Source of the DNA: Desulfobacterales bacterium
Lineage (GTDB): Bacteria > Desulfobacterota > Desulfobacteria > Desulfobacterales > 4be13
Direction of reading: 5' to 3'
Assembly: GCA_029940115.1 (NCBI GenBank)
Contig: JAOZRQ010000083.1
Location: 8,069-17,225 of the forward strand
Length of the DNA: 9,157 nucleotides
The notes beneath the pieces were generated by a model, which searched no databases, was not told the DNA's origin, and saw nothing but the letters and a program-made list of their open reading frames with translations. Below are positions 1 through 7,287 of this stretch, one piece after another. A program made the position numbers and the translations under genes. Each line of letters opens with the position of its first letter. Position 1 is the stretch's first letter.

Positions 1-2498
1 TCATCGTCATCGTCACCCTCAGCCGGATCCGTGGTGGGCCACCAATCGGATCTTGCGGTTTTATCTGTCGGGAAGGTGTAGGTCGGAACCACGCCAATGG
101 ATGCATCATTCACCAGCACATCCTGAATGGCATAGCCGGTGTTGGTGATGATCTTGGCGGTCCGTCCATCAAGGATGATCTCTCCGCCATCATCAGGTTC
201 CCAAGTTGCTGTCGCACACCAAGTCGTCACGAATGTCGCCTCAATGCGCTGATTTATCGTGACACTGCCAAAGGTGTATGTTTCGAGCGCACCGACCGAT
301 GTCCCGTCAACCAAGACATCAGCGATCTCATACCCGGCATCAGCCGTTATCGTGAAGGTCTGAGGATTGCCCGCCAGCACTGAAATCATGCCCAAAGGCG
401 TTATGGAGCCGTTCTCCCCTGCTGTAGCGGTGATGTAATGGTAAATGACCGGGGTCTCTTCCTTGATCACAGCAGAGGCTAGCGCAACGGTCTTCTCCAC
501 TCCTTCGTCGTGCCGATACAGGGCCGTGGCAGTGATCGTCTGGGTCCCTTCTGTTCCTGTGGGGAGGATGACGGTGTAGGTAAAGTCAATCGGCGTACCC
601 GGAACACCGGCTTCGCCCCAGAAAAGTTCCAGATCGCCGTTTTCCAGTTCGTTCACCGCGGGGGCATCGTCTCCCGCAATGGATCCCGAGTCATATGTCA
701 CGTCACCCGGCAGATCCACGGTCATGCCGAGGGAGGTCACGCTGCCGGTGTACGCGATGTTCGTCGCGACCGTGACAGAAACGGGCAGCTTGCTCGTCTC
801 ATATTCATTCGGGCTGGCCGTTTGGCTTGCGGTCAGGGTCTGGGTGGTGTCCGCTAGCAGAACGAGCGGATCCGGTTCGGCAGTCGCGGGAACTTCCTCG
901 CCGAGGCGCCGATACAGCACTGTGGCCGAGATTTCCTGATCGCCACTTGCACTCGCGGGAGCCTTGACGGTGTATGTGAAATCCACCGGGCTCGCGGGCA
1001 CATCCACCCATGCGAACTCCGCGCCGTCATCAGTTGCCGAACCTGTCGCCGGTCGGTCCTCGCCAGCACGGGCAACATATTGCCAGCCTGCCGGGATATC
1101 CACCTCAACGCCCAAGGCAGACACACCACCGGTGTACTCAACGGACATGGCGATGGTCACATTCGCGCCAGCGATGTATCCCCCCGAGCTGTGGGTCACG
1201 GTCAGGGTCTCCTCACCACCCGGAGATTCCTTAACGGTCAGGGGGGTATCCGGTCTGAAAACCTGCTCATCCGCGTCGCCAAAGCGATACTTCACCTCAG
1301 ATGAAACCTGCTGGTCTCCAGAGGCAGTTGCGGGAACCCCCAAGGTGTATGTGAAATCAACTGTGCTGGCAGGCATGTCGATCCAAGAGAACTCCACGCC
1401 GTCCGTCACATTCTGCATGTTGGCCGGCGGGTCATTTCCACCGGTGGTCAGGCATTCCCAACCAGCAGGCAGGGTGACTTCCATGCCGAGGGCCATGAGA
1501 TTGCCGCTGTACGGAATCTCCACGCCAACCACGAGGTTGGTTCCTGCCACATATTCCCCTGCGCTCTGGGTCATGCTCAGGGATACGGGTGAGATGGCGA
1601 TCACATCTGGGGTGACCTTTGTCATCTCGTCGTCCGCCTCACAGCGGTACAGCATTTCCGCACTGATCTCCTGCTCCCCGGCCGCATATGCCGGCGGTCT
1701 CACGGTATAGGTGAACGAGATGGGGCTGGCAGGGGGTGTTTCATCTCCGCCCGCGCCGGGCCAAGAGAATTCGAGATCGCCATTGTCGGTCTTTGCTGTG
1801 GGCACGTCATCGCCTCCCACAGAGACATATTCCCATCCATCCGGCAGATCCGCCACAATGCCCAAGGCGGTCACGGTGCCGGAATACTCGATGGTCATCT
1901 CAGCCGCGTAATTGTTTTCCGGGGTGTATTTTTCATTCCCGGTGTGGGTTGCGGTCAGCTCACATCCTCCCACCGGAGGCGCCGGGCCTTCGATGGTGAG
2001 CGGATGAGGTTGGGCAAACAGATTTTCTTCATCGCCTGGGCCAAACCGGTAGATCACCGTGGAGGAAATCTCCTGGGTCCCATATGAATTGTCAGAGGCC
2101 TTGACGGTGTATGTAAATGATATTGGGCTCTCATATTCTTCGAGTTCAGACCAGTAGAATTCTATCCGCCCTTCATTTTCACGGTAGCTTCCGGAAGGTC
2201 TATCATCTCCGCTTTTTCCAACATAGGTCCAGCCACTGGGGAGGGGAATCTGGAACCCCAAGGCAGTCAGCTTGTTCTCATCATCATCTTTCTCGGTATA
2301 AGTGACCTCAGTCGCGACCGTCACCTCACCCCCTGCTACATAGGGATCAGGGGTCGCACTGTGCGTCACTTCCAGCGTCTGAGCATACGCGGGCACGGCA
2401 GCGCCGCTTCCGAGCGCCAGAACCATGGCCAGCGCAAACGTGATGCTCAGGAGTCGGATGGCATTCTTTCCGCAACTAGCCAGAAAAGGCCGCATCAT
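1..2498 (-). CDS. Secreted five-fold repeat protein with InlB-type repeats, 3' end outside window
   Basis: The frame is open from the ATG at 2498 to the window edge: 832 codons with no stop, so the C-terminus is missing. Residues 1-39 form a signal peptide (basic start, hydrophobic core, AYA cleavage motif). Five copies of a beta-rich unit follow at roughly 41-170, 179-305, 307-423, 431-548 and 553-675. Each has ALG, LP.GW.Y, GDD.P, a (E/D)F.W motif, P.SP..FTYTV, G.QEISA and a closing YR. Two repeats resembling the InlB/bacterial-repeat family follow (about 686-757, with AGYEIADVLVDG, and 758-810, with TGYAIQDVLVND). An Asp run ends the visible part. No catalytic motif is seen; a structural or adhesive surface role is inferred. 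AAGGAG lies 6 nt before the ATG at 2498. An in-frame ATG at 2525 with its own GGAGGA is a real alternative and would add nine residues. The adjacent upstream gene encodes one unit of the same repeat. Confidence 0.88.
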   Translation of the reverse strand, partial: MMRPFLASCGKNAIRLLSITFALAMVLALGSGAAVPAYAQTLEVTHSATPDPYVAGGEVTVATEVTYTEKDDDENKLTALGFQIPLPSGWTYVGKSGDDRPSGSYRENEGRIEFYWSELEEYESPISFTYTVKASDNSYGTQEISSTVIYRFGPGDEENLFAQPHPLTIEGPAPPVGGCELTATHTGNEKYTPENNYAAEMTIEYSGTVTALGIVADLPDGWEYVSVGGDDVPTAKTDNGDLEFSWPGAGGDETPPASPISFTYTVRPPAYAAGEQEISAEMLYRCEADDEMTKVTPDVIAISPVSLSMTQSAGEYVAGTNLVVGVEIPYSGNLMALGMEVTLPAGWECLTTGGNDPPANMQNVTDGVEFSWIDMPASTVDFTYTLGVPATASGDQQVSSEVKYRFGDADEQVFRPDTPLTVKESPGGEETLTVTHSSGGYIAGANVTIAMSVEYTGGVSALGVEVDIPAGWQYVARAGEDRPATGSATDDGAEFAWVDVPASPVDFTYTVKAPASASGDQEISATVLYRRLGEEVPATAEPDPLVLLADTTQTLTASQTASPNEYETSKLPVSVTVATNIAYTGSVTSLGMTVDLPGDVTYDSGSIAGDDAPAVNELENGDLELFWGEAGVPGTPIDFTYTVILPTGTEGTQTITATALYRHDEGVEKTVALASAVIKEETPVIYHYITATAGENGSITPLGMISVLAGNPQTFTITADAGYEIADVLVDGTSVGALETYTFGSVTINQRIEATFVTTWCATATWEPDDGGEIILDGRTAKIITNTGYAIQDVLVNDASIGVVPTYTFPTDKTARSDWWPTTDPAEGDDDD
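474..2378 (-). repeat. Five tandem copies of an unnamed ~100-130 residue secreted domain
   Basis: Five protein-level tandem units inside the partial gene. The consensus, read by eye, is Y(S/T)G-x-x-x-ALG-x-x-x-x-LP-x-GW-x-Y(V), then GDD-x-P, then (L/V)EF-x-W, then P-x-SP-x-x-FTYTV, then G-x-QEIS(A/S)-x-V-x-YR. Units are clearly diverged. The fifth lacks the GW tryptophan (it reads LPGDVTYDSG) and the third has GWECL. The strict order and spacing of motifs indicate homologous units rather than convergent low complexity. I cannot assign a named family with confidence; it has the look of an Ig-like or cohesin-like beta sandwich. Confidence 0.8.
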
Positions 2499-2821
2499 AA
2501 TGTACTCCTTAATGTTAAATGTCATTGCTTCCTCCACCTACAAAGAACCGCCCACCCACTTCCCCAAAAACCGCAAATGTCTCACGGTGATCAAAGAAGT
2601 CCATTTCTCTTCCCCGACGCTCTCGGATACTGGAATAAGAGTTGTTCCATTCAGAAAATTTTGCAACATGTTGAGGCACCACCGGCATGAATGGAAAAAA
2701 TTTGGGGAAAAGAAAAGAGTGAACGGTCATTTCTTCAGGCATCCATGATTATTCGTTTATTGATACCACAGATCCCCTCAACAACCAATTTTATAAAAAC
2801 TCGCGACATGCAACATCTGTC

Positions 2822-2880
2822 ATTCCTGCGAAAGCAGGAATCCATTTGTTGCAAGAGCAGATTTCTGCCTTCGCAGGAGA
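2822..2880. repeat. Dispersed-repeat palindrome pair (ATTCCTGC-GAAA-GCAGGAAT type)
   Basis: Positions 2822-2841 form a perfect 8-bp stem closed by a GAAA loop. Positions 2861-2880 are an imperfect inverted copy of the same 20-mer (16 of 20 positions match its reverse complement). The core resembles the ATTCCC-N8-GGGAAT repeat known as dRS3 in Neisseria and similar repeats scattered through many proteobacterial genomes. The facing arrangement of two palindromes suggests the remnant of a small non-autonomous repeat element. Family membership is inferred from the motif alone. Confidence 0.6.
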
Positions 2881-2910
2881 GACAGAGTTGCACACCGCGT
2901 TAAAAACAGA

Positions 2911-2937
2911 CTTCCGAAGTTTCAGAAACTTCGGAAG
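2911..2937 (-). terminator. Rho-independent terminator of the one-unit repeat gene
   Basis: A perfect 12-bp inverted repeat (cttccgaagttt / aaacttcggaag) with a 3-nt loop lies 13 nt beyond the stop codon of the 2951-3325 gene. On the minus strand the stem is followed by TCTGTTTTTA, a usable U-tract. The plus-strand side has no T-run, so termination is oriented with the minus-strand gene. Confidence 0.85.
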
Positions 2938-2950
2938 CCCAAGCAAAAAA

Positions 2951-3325
2951 TTACCTCACAGGCACGACGATCTCATCTCCGCCGCCGACGCGATAAAGGA
3001 CTTGGCCGCCGACCTCTCCTTCACCAGCAACGGTGAAAGAGAATGTCAACGGGCTGGGGGGAGGGGTAAGCCATGCAAAATCAACGGTCCCTGTCTTCCC
3101 TTTCTTGATGTCCGGCGCGTTGGCCGCGTCCACCGATGCCAAGGTCACGCCCTCAGGCAGAAACGCCTGGTATCCGAGAGCGCCCAAGTCGCCGCTGTAG
3201 GTGATCGTGACCGTCGCGATGCCATTTTCGACCGTCTGCGTTGCGGCAGCACCTGCCCACGCAGAAGCGGCGAACATCATCGCGAGGGTGAAAACGAAAA
3301 TTCCAGACAAAAGCTTCTTGCTCAT
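2951..3325 (-). CDS. Small secreted protein, single copy of the five-fold repeat domain
   Basis: This encodes 124 residues. The start is well supported: GAGGAG lies 7 nt before the ATG at 3325. Residues 1-24 form a signal peptide (MSKK, hydrophobic core, ASAWA). The mature part, about 100 residues, is one unit of the repeat found five times in the next gene downstream: YSGDLGALGYQAFLPEG, then P.I.KG.TGTVDFAWLTPPPSPLTFSFTV, then G.VGGQVLYR. The usual GW aromatic is GV here. The protein ends in VPVR with no anchor or sorting signal, so it should be exported or periplasmic. A strong terminator follows, so it is probably transcribed on its own. The function is unknown; it could be a monomer that packs with, or modulates, the five-unit protein. 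Confidence 0.85.
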   Translation of the reverse strand: MSKKLLSGIFVFTLAMMFAASAWAGAAATQTVENGIATVTITYSGDLGALGYQAFLPEGVTLASVDAANAPDIKKGKTGTVDFAWLTPPPSPLTFSFTVAGEGEVGGQVLYRVGGGDEIVVPVR

Positions 3326-3344
3326 AATATTCTCCTCAAATGGT

Positions 3345-3413
3345 CCGTTGTCAGTTGTCCGTCAGTTGATCCAACTTGGCGACAAGCAATTAACCACTGA
3401 CACCTGACAACGG
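3345..3413. repeat. Imperfect ~27-bp inverted repeat upstream of the small secreted gene
   Basis: Starting from ccgttgtcag at 3345 and reading inward, the plus strand matches the minus strand read inward from 3413. The outer 10 bp are perfect, and the next ~17 bp match with several mismatches (gttgtcagt- and gtcagtggttaattg-like tracts). The central gap is about 15 bp. It lies just upstream of the ribosome binding site of the 3325-2951 gene, so it would fall in or near its promoter or leader. It resembles a short palindromic repeat insertion, and no coding capacity is present. Confidence 0.5.
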
Positions 3414-3455
3414 TCATCATTGCTCATTTTTGGTTATTCTTGCGCTTTGACAATC

Positions 3456-3481
3456 CATGCAATCCCATCTGGGATTGCATG
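3456..3481 (-). terminator. Perfect 12-bp palindrome after the cohesin/cadherin gene, possible weak terminator
   Basis: Arms catgcaatccca and tgggattgcatg surround a 2-nt loop, 30 nt past the stop codon of the 1179-aa gene. The position fits a transcript end, but no U-run follows on the minus strand (the next bases are GATTGTCAAAG). It may instead stabilise the mRNA 3' end or be a protein-binding palindrome. Confidence 0.45.
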
Positions 3482-3510
3482 AATGTGTCTCGTCGTTGAT
3501 CCTTAAAAAA

Positions 3511-6500
3511 TCACTCGGGACCTGCCACAAAACCGTCCTCTGTGTCAGCGCCCGCAGGTGCGACGTGGTAACCAAAGAGGTTGTAGAACTGGGTGATCCG
3601 CAGGAACTCGCTCAGGTTGATCTTCCAATCCTGATCGTTGTAGTCCGACGTGTGCGGTGTGCAGTTATGGTCGCCGTCTCCGGCGGCATATCCGTCTTCA
3701 CCCATGGGATCGCAGTAATACGCACCCGTGATGTAGAGCTGCTGGACACGGAGCATTTCGGACAGGCTGATCTTGAAATCGCCGTCTTGGTCTGCGCTGC
3801 TGGAGTCATCCTCAATTTCTTCTTCAAAGGTCACAGCAAAGGCCTGATTGGCAGTCACGTCATAGACTGTGTAGGCATTCCCTACCGGAGTCACGGATGT
3901 GCCGTTGGCTGTCACGCCTGCGACCTCGTATCCGGTGGCCGCGTTTACGGTGAGTGTCACGGACTCGCCCTCGAGCACCTCAGTCTTGTCCAGCGTGGCT
4001 GTTCCAGCGCCCGCGGCAGGTGTCATGGTGAAGGTTGCGTCGTATGTGCCTGGCGCCAGCTCAAAGGTCACGGCGAATGTCTGATTGGCAGTCACGTTGT
4101 AGACTGTGTAGGCATTCCCTACCGGATTCACGGCTGTGCCGTTGGCAGTCACGCCTGTGACATTGTATCCGGTGGCCGCGTTTACTGTGAGTGTCACGGA
4201 CTCGCCCTCGGTCACCTCGGTCTTGTCCAACGTGGCGGTTCCGCCAGCCACAGGTGATACGGTCACCGTCGCGTCGTACATGACATCGAAGGTCACGGTT
4301 GCCACGCCAGTATCGGTCTTTGTACCGTCAGTCACCTCAACCGTAAAGGGATCAGTTCCAGTGGCATCCGCATCAGCTTTGTAGGTGAAATCGCCGGTTG
4401 CGTCATTGAAGCTTGTGAACCTTCCCTTTGTCGGAGCAGCAGTGACACTATACACAAGCGTACCCGGACCATCATAGGTGACATCCAATTTGCCCGTCAC
4501 ACTCAAACCGGGTTCAACTTGGAATGCGCCATCGCTCAAGTCAAGCGTATATACAGCGATGAAGGTCACATCCACTGTGGCAGGATCGGACACAGCATCC
4601 AGATTGTCTGTCACCGTGAAGGTGAAGCTGTCGATGTCAGTGGCTGTTGTGCTGGAACGAGGCTCATAAGTGAACGCGCCGGTTGTCGTGTTGGTGAGTT
4701 CGACAAACCCCTTACCGGCACCCGTTACAAGCGCGTAGGAGACAATGGTGCCGTCCGCATCGGTTCCGGCCAACTGGCCTGATGTCGTCGGCTTTGTCGG
4801 ATCGCCCACTGTAACCTCGACAGAACCAGCCGTTGCGACAGGAGAAATGTTCCCCGTCTCGACGGTGACTGCGACAGTTGCTGTGTCGGTGCCGCCGTTG
4901 TTGTCATCCACTTGGAACATGAAGGAGTCGTCTCCTATAGTGGCGTCAGCATTGGCGGTGTAGGTCGCTGTCGTGCCGCTGACTGTCGCCGTCCCTTTGG
5001 CCTGTCCCTCTCCAGCGACGATGGTGTAGGTGAGGGGGTCGCCTTCCTCATCAGTTGCAATCAGTTCAACTGTCGCTGTTTTGGGATCCACCAGCGTGAC
5101 AGTCATTGTCCCATCAGAGGCCACAGGATCGTCGTTCACCGCATTGATCGTCACTGCCACGGTGGCTGTGTCCTCATCGGTGGCATCCGCAACCTTGAAC
5201 GTGAAGCTGTCTGTTCCACTCACATTGGCATTGGGCGTGTAAGTGACTGTGGTTCCGCTGACAGTCGCAGTCCCATTGGCCTGGCCCTCTCCCGCGACAA
5301 TGGAATATGTGAGGGTGTCGCCGTCCGCATCGGTGGCAGTCAGTTCGGCTGTTCCATCCGTATCCTCGTCAGTGGTCAGCGTGAGTCCCTCAGTCGCCTC
5401 AGGTGCATCGTTCACTGCAGTGATGGTCACATTCACCACCGCGGTGTCGGTCAGTTCACCGTCGCTCACCTGAAAGGTGAAGGTGTCTATCCCATTTTCG
5501 TTAGCGTTGGGAGTGTAGGTGGCTGTGGTACCCGTAACGGTGGCAACCCCTTTGGTCTGCTGACCATCTACTGCAACGATGGTGTAGGTCAGGGTGTCCC
5601 CATCCGCATCAGTGGCGGTCAGTTCGACTGTTCCATCCACATCCTCAGTAGTGGCCACGGCGAGACCCTCAGTCGCCACAGGCGCGACATTCGACAGATT
5701 GAGGGTGATCGTCACTTTGGTGTCAGCAGAACTCAGCGTACCGTCACTCACCTTGAACTTGAAGGAGTCGCCGTCCGTAATGTCAGCAGTGGCGTCGGCC
5801 TTGTATTCGTAGCTTCCGTCTGCGGAGAGGGTCAATGTGCCCTTCGTGGGTTGATCAACGGCGGTGAAAGTCAGCGTATCGCCAGTATCTACATCGTTAC
5901 CCTCCAATTGACCTGTCGCAGTCTGACCTTGGGTGACCGAAAATTCGGCCGCTGTTGCTGTGGGTGCATCGTTAACCGCGGCGATGTTTATTGTCACCAA
6001 GGCGTCGGATGTTCCGGAACCGTCGGTGACTTGAAACTTGAAGGTGTCGGTTCCGTTTTTGTCAGTTCCAGGAGTGTACTCGAAACTCCCGTCCGTGGTA
6101 TTGGTGATGCTGACCGTACCCAGCGTGGGGTCTTGGGTGATGCTGTAAGTGAGCGCATCGCCATCCGCGTCAGCGGCTTCGAGAGTGCCTGTCTGTTTCC
6201 CCGCGTCTTCCTGAATGTCCAACGTCAGGGGTGCAGCCACAGGGTCATCCACAACGCCATTGACGACTATTGTCATTTCCGCGATGTTGGAGTCAACTGT
6301 GCCGTCGTTCACAGAGAATGTAAAACTGTCGTTTCCGAAGTAATTGGCGTTGGGAGTGTAGGTATAGGCTCCGGTATCCGCAACAATTGCCAGTTGTCCG
6401 TTGGTGACATCGGTTCCGACGCTGTAGGTGAGGGTGTCCCCATCATCATCCGTGGCGACCAGCGTACCTGTCGCTACCTCGTCTTCGTTCACCTCAAAGT

Positions 6501-7050
6501 TTCCACCTGTGGCTACAGGGGGGATGTTTGTCTTTTTAACGAAGACTGATCCGTTATTGCCTGTGGCAGTAACAGTGTTGACATCGTTGTCAAACAACCC
6601 GTTGGTGGCTCTGGCCAAGTAAGTGAGCGTATAGTCAGTGTCTAACGCAGCAGTTGCATTGATCTTTAAAGTTATGGTTGCCAATGTGGCAACCGTACTA
6701 GCCGGAAGTGCGTCCGCCTCTCCAAACAACTGAATCGTAATCTCGCCCGTCTGGGTGTTCGGATCAGAAGGAGTGGCTGTCTTGGGAGCCGGAGGGAACA
6801 TCCATGTACCGTCGCCTGCTACTCCACTTACAAACTCCAACGCGTCACCATCAAATCCGAAATCAACCTGTCCGCCGCTCAAGGCAGGAAACTCATCATT
6901 TATGGTGACGGTTACGTCAACATTCTCACCCGGAGCGCCTGTCACGGTTCCAATTGTAATCTCAGGAGCCGCAGATGCCGACACTGCACCGAAGGACAGA
7001 ATCAGCAGAGAAAGAAGCAGGCTCATCAAACAATTGTTCCTTTTCCTCAT
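3511..7050 (-). CDS. Large secreted scaffold: cohesin-like, eight cadherin-like repeats, two InlB-type repeats, dockerin
   Basis: This encodes 1179 residues. Residues 1-28 are a signal peptide ending ASA. Residues 29-173 look like a cohesin domain (ITIGTV.GAPGENVDVTVTI opening strand, GGQVDFGFDGDALEF, and a late TLATITLKI strand). Eight tandem cadherin-like units follow, starting near 175, 271, 364, 458, 551, 643, 738 and 833. Most carry (D)ADGD.LTY, G..YTPNA, D.FTF.V.DG and VNDAP; the last two are the most divergent. Two almost identical InlB-type repeats sit at 924-1001 and 1002-1080. Residues 1086-1179 form a dockerin: DQDGDFKISLSEML is a clean 12-residue calcium loop (D1, D3, D5, S9, E12), followed by DYNDQDWKINLSEFLRITQFYN. 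The protein should be exported and calcium-dependent in fold. Carrying both pairing partners, it could form chains. The start is the ATG at 7050, preceded by an AAAGGGTGA site; an in-frame TTG at 7068 would put extra residues before the signal peptide and is less likely. Confidence 0.93.
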   Translation of the reverse strand: MRKRNNCLMSLLLSLLILSFGAVSASAAPEITIGTVTGAPGENVDVTVTINDEFPALSGGQVDFGFDGDALEFVSGVAGDGTWMFPPAPKTATPSDPNTQTGEITIQLFGEADALPASTVATLATITLKINATAALDTDYTLTYLARATNGLFDNDVNTVTATGNNGSVFVKKTNIPPVATGGNFEVNEDEVATGTLVATDDDGDTLTYSVGTDVTNGQLAIVADTGAYTYTPNANYFGNDSFTFSVNDGTVDSNIAEMTIVVNGVVDDPVAAPLTLDIQEDAGKQTGTLEAADADGDALTYSITQDPTLGTVSITNTTDGSFEYTPGTDKNGTDTFKFQVTDGSGTSDALVTINIAAVNDAPTATAAEFSVTQGQTATGQLEGNDVDTGDTLTFTAVDQPTKGTLTLSADGSYEYKADATADITDGDSFKFKVSDGTLSSADTKVTITLNLSNVAPVATEGLAVATTEDVDGTVELTATDADGDTLTYTIVAVDGQQTKGVATVTGTTATYTPNANENGIDTFTFQVSDGELTDTAVVNVTITAVNDAPEATEGLTLTTDEDTDGTAELTATDADGDTLTYSIVAGEGQANGTATVSGTTVTYTPNANVSGTDSFTFKVADATDEDTATVAVTINAVNDDPVASDGTMTVTLVDPKTATVELIATDEEGDPLTYTIVAGEGQAKGTATVSGTTATYTANADATIGDDSFMFQVDDNNGGTDTATVAVTVETGNISPVATAGSVEVTVGDPTKPTTSGQLAGTDADGTIVSYALVTGAGKGFVELTNTTTGAFTYEPRSSTTATDIDSFTFTVTDNLDAVSDPATVDVTFIAVYTLDLSDGAFQVEPGLSVTGKLDVTYDGPGTLVYSVTAAPTKGRFTSFNDATGDFTYKADADATGTDPFTVEVTDGTKTDTGVATVTFDVMYDATVTVSPVAGGTATLDKTEVTEGESVTLTVNAATGYNVTGVTANGTAVNPVGNAYTVYNVTANQTFAVTFELAPGTYDATFTMTPAAGAGTATLDKTEVLEGESVTLTVNAATGYEVAGVTANGTSVTPVGNAYTVYDVTANQAFAVTFEEEIEDDSSSADQDGDFKISLSEMLRVQQLYITGAYYCDPMGEDGYAAGDGDHNCTPHTSDYNDQDWKINLSEFLRITQFYNLFGYHVAPAGADTEDGFVAGPE
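3811..4281 (-). repeat. Two near-identical tandem InlB-type repeats, 237-bp period
   Basis: Within the large scaffold gene, residues 924-1001 and 1002-1080 match almost throughout at the protein level (shared TATLDKTEV, EGESVTLTVNAATGY, PVGNAYTVY, VTANQ, FAVTF). Long stretches are also identical in DNA, for example gcattccctaccgga near 3877 and again near 4114. The period is 79 codons. The eight cadherin-like units beside them are far more diverged, so this duplication looks younger than the rest of the gene. Confidence 0.85.
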
Positions 7051-7287
7051 AATATCACCCTTTCTCAAAAAAAATTAAAATCCCAAATACTTTTTCCTCA
7101 TTATAAAAATGCCAGACAGTCTCCCATTTCCAGCATTTTTCACAGATGAGAAATCATTTGCTACTAAACACAAAAATACCATTGAAAACAGAAGGTAAGG
7201 AGATCAAAGCTTTAGCTTCCCAGAACAAGCAGACAGAGCCTTGAACCCCCTTCATTCTGATGATGGATAGAGACGCAGCGACTACTA
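7051..7287. other. AT-rich intergenic region before the large scaffold gene
   Basis: This 237-bp spacer is AT-rich relative to the flanking genes. It contains a candidate -10 box and the ribosome binding site of the downstream gene. No strong terminator stem with a U-tract was found after the cohesin-dockerin gene, so read-through from upstream cannot be excluded. No coding or RNA gene was recognised. Confidence 0.5.
7100..7105 (-). promoter_or_regulatory. Candidate -10 box for the large scaffold gene
   Basis: The minus strand reads TATAAT, an exact consensus -10, about 50 nt before the ATG at 7050. This gives a leader of roughly 40 nt. No good -35 hexamer is present at 16-18 nt spacing (AATGGG or ATGGGA at best). 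If active, it would be a weak or activator-dependent promoter. Confidence 0.4.

Larger units (their letters stand above)
2499..2950. other. Gene-free spacer between the one-unit and five-unit repeat genes
   Basis: This 452-bp stretch separates two minus-strand genes. It holds the terminator of the upstream gene (2911-2937), a dispersed-repeat palindrome (2822-2880), and the ribosome binding site and possible alternative start (2525) of the downstream gene. Small open frames here (for example minus 2742-2515, 75 codons) have no recognisable domain, signal peptide or ribosome binding site. No convincing -35/-10 pair was found before 2525, although a terminator just upstream implies that the five-unit gene needs its own promoter. 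Confidence 0.6.

Noticed and set aside
964..1710. 248-codon open frame on the plus strand
   Set aside because: It is antisense to the five-unit repeat gene. The minus-strand frame has a signal peptide, ribosome binding site and conserved repeats, so the plus frame is a shadow.
2515..2742. 75-codon minus-strand frame before the five-unit gene
   Set aside because: There is no ribosome binding site, no domain, and a composition rich in Phe, Pro and Arg. It overlaps the region expected to hold the downstream promoter and leader.
3345..3481. CRISPR-like pair of palindromes
   Set aside because: The two palindromes differ in sequence and there is no regular spacing or third repeat.
3457..4257. 266-codon open frame on the plus strand
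   Set aside because: Its internal repeats mirror the InlB-type duplication on the minus strand, and there is no ribosome binding site or recognisable domain.
4912..6549. 545-codon open frame on the plus strand
   Set aside because: It lies wholly opposite the cadherin-like repeat array. The translation is rich in repeated G, C, R and S with no domain or signal peptide, as expected for the antisense of a repetitive gene.
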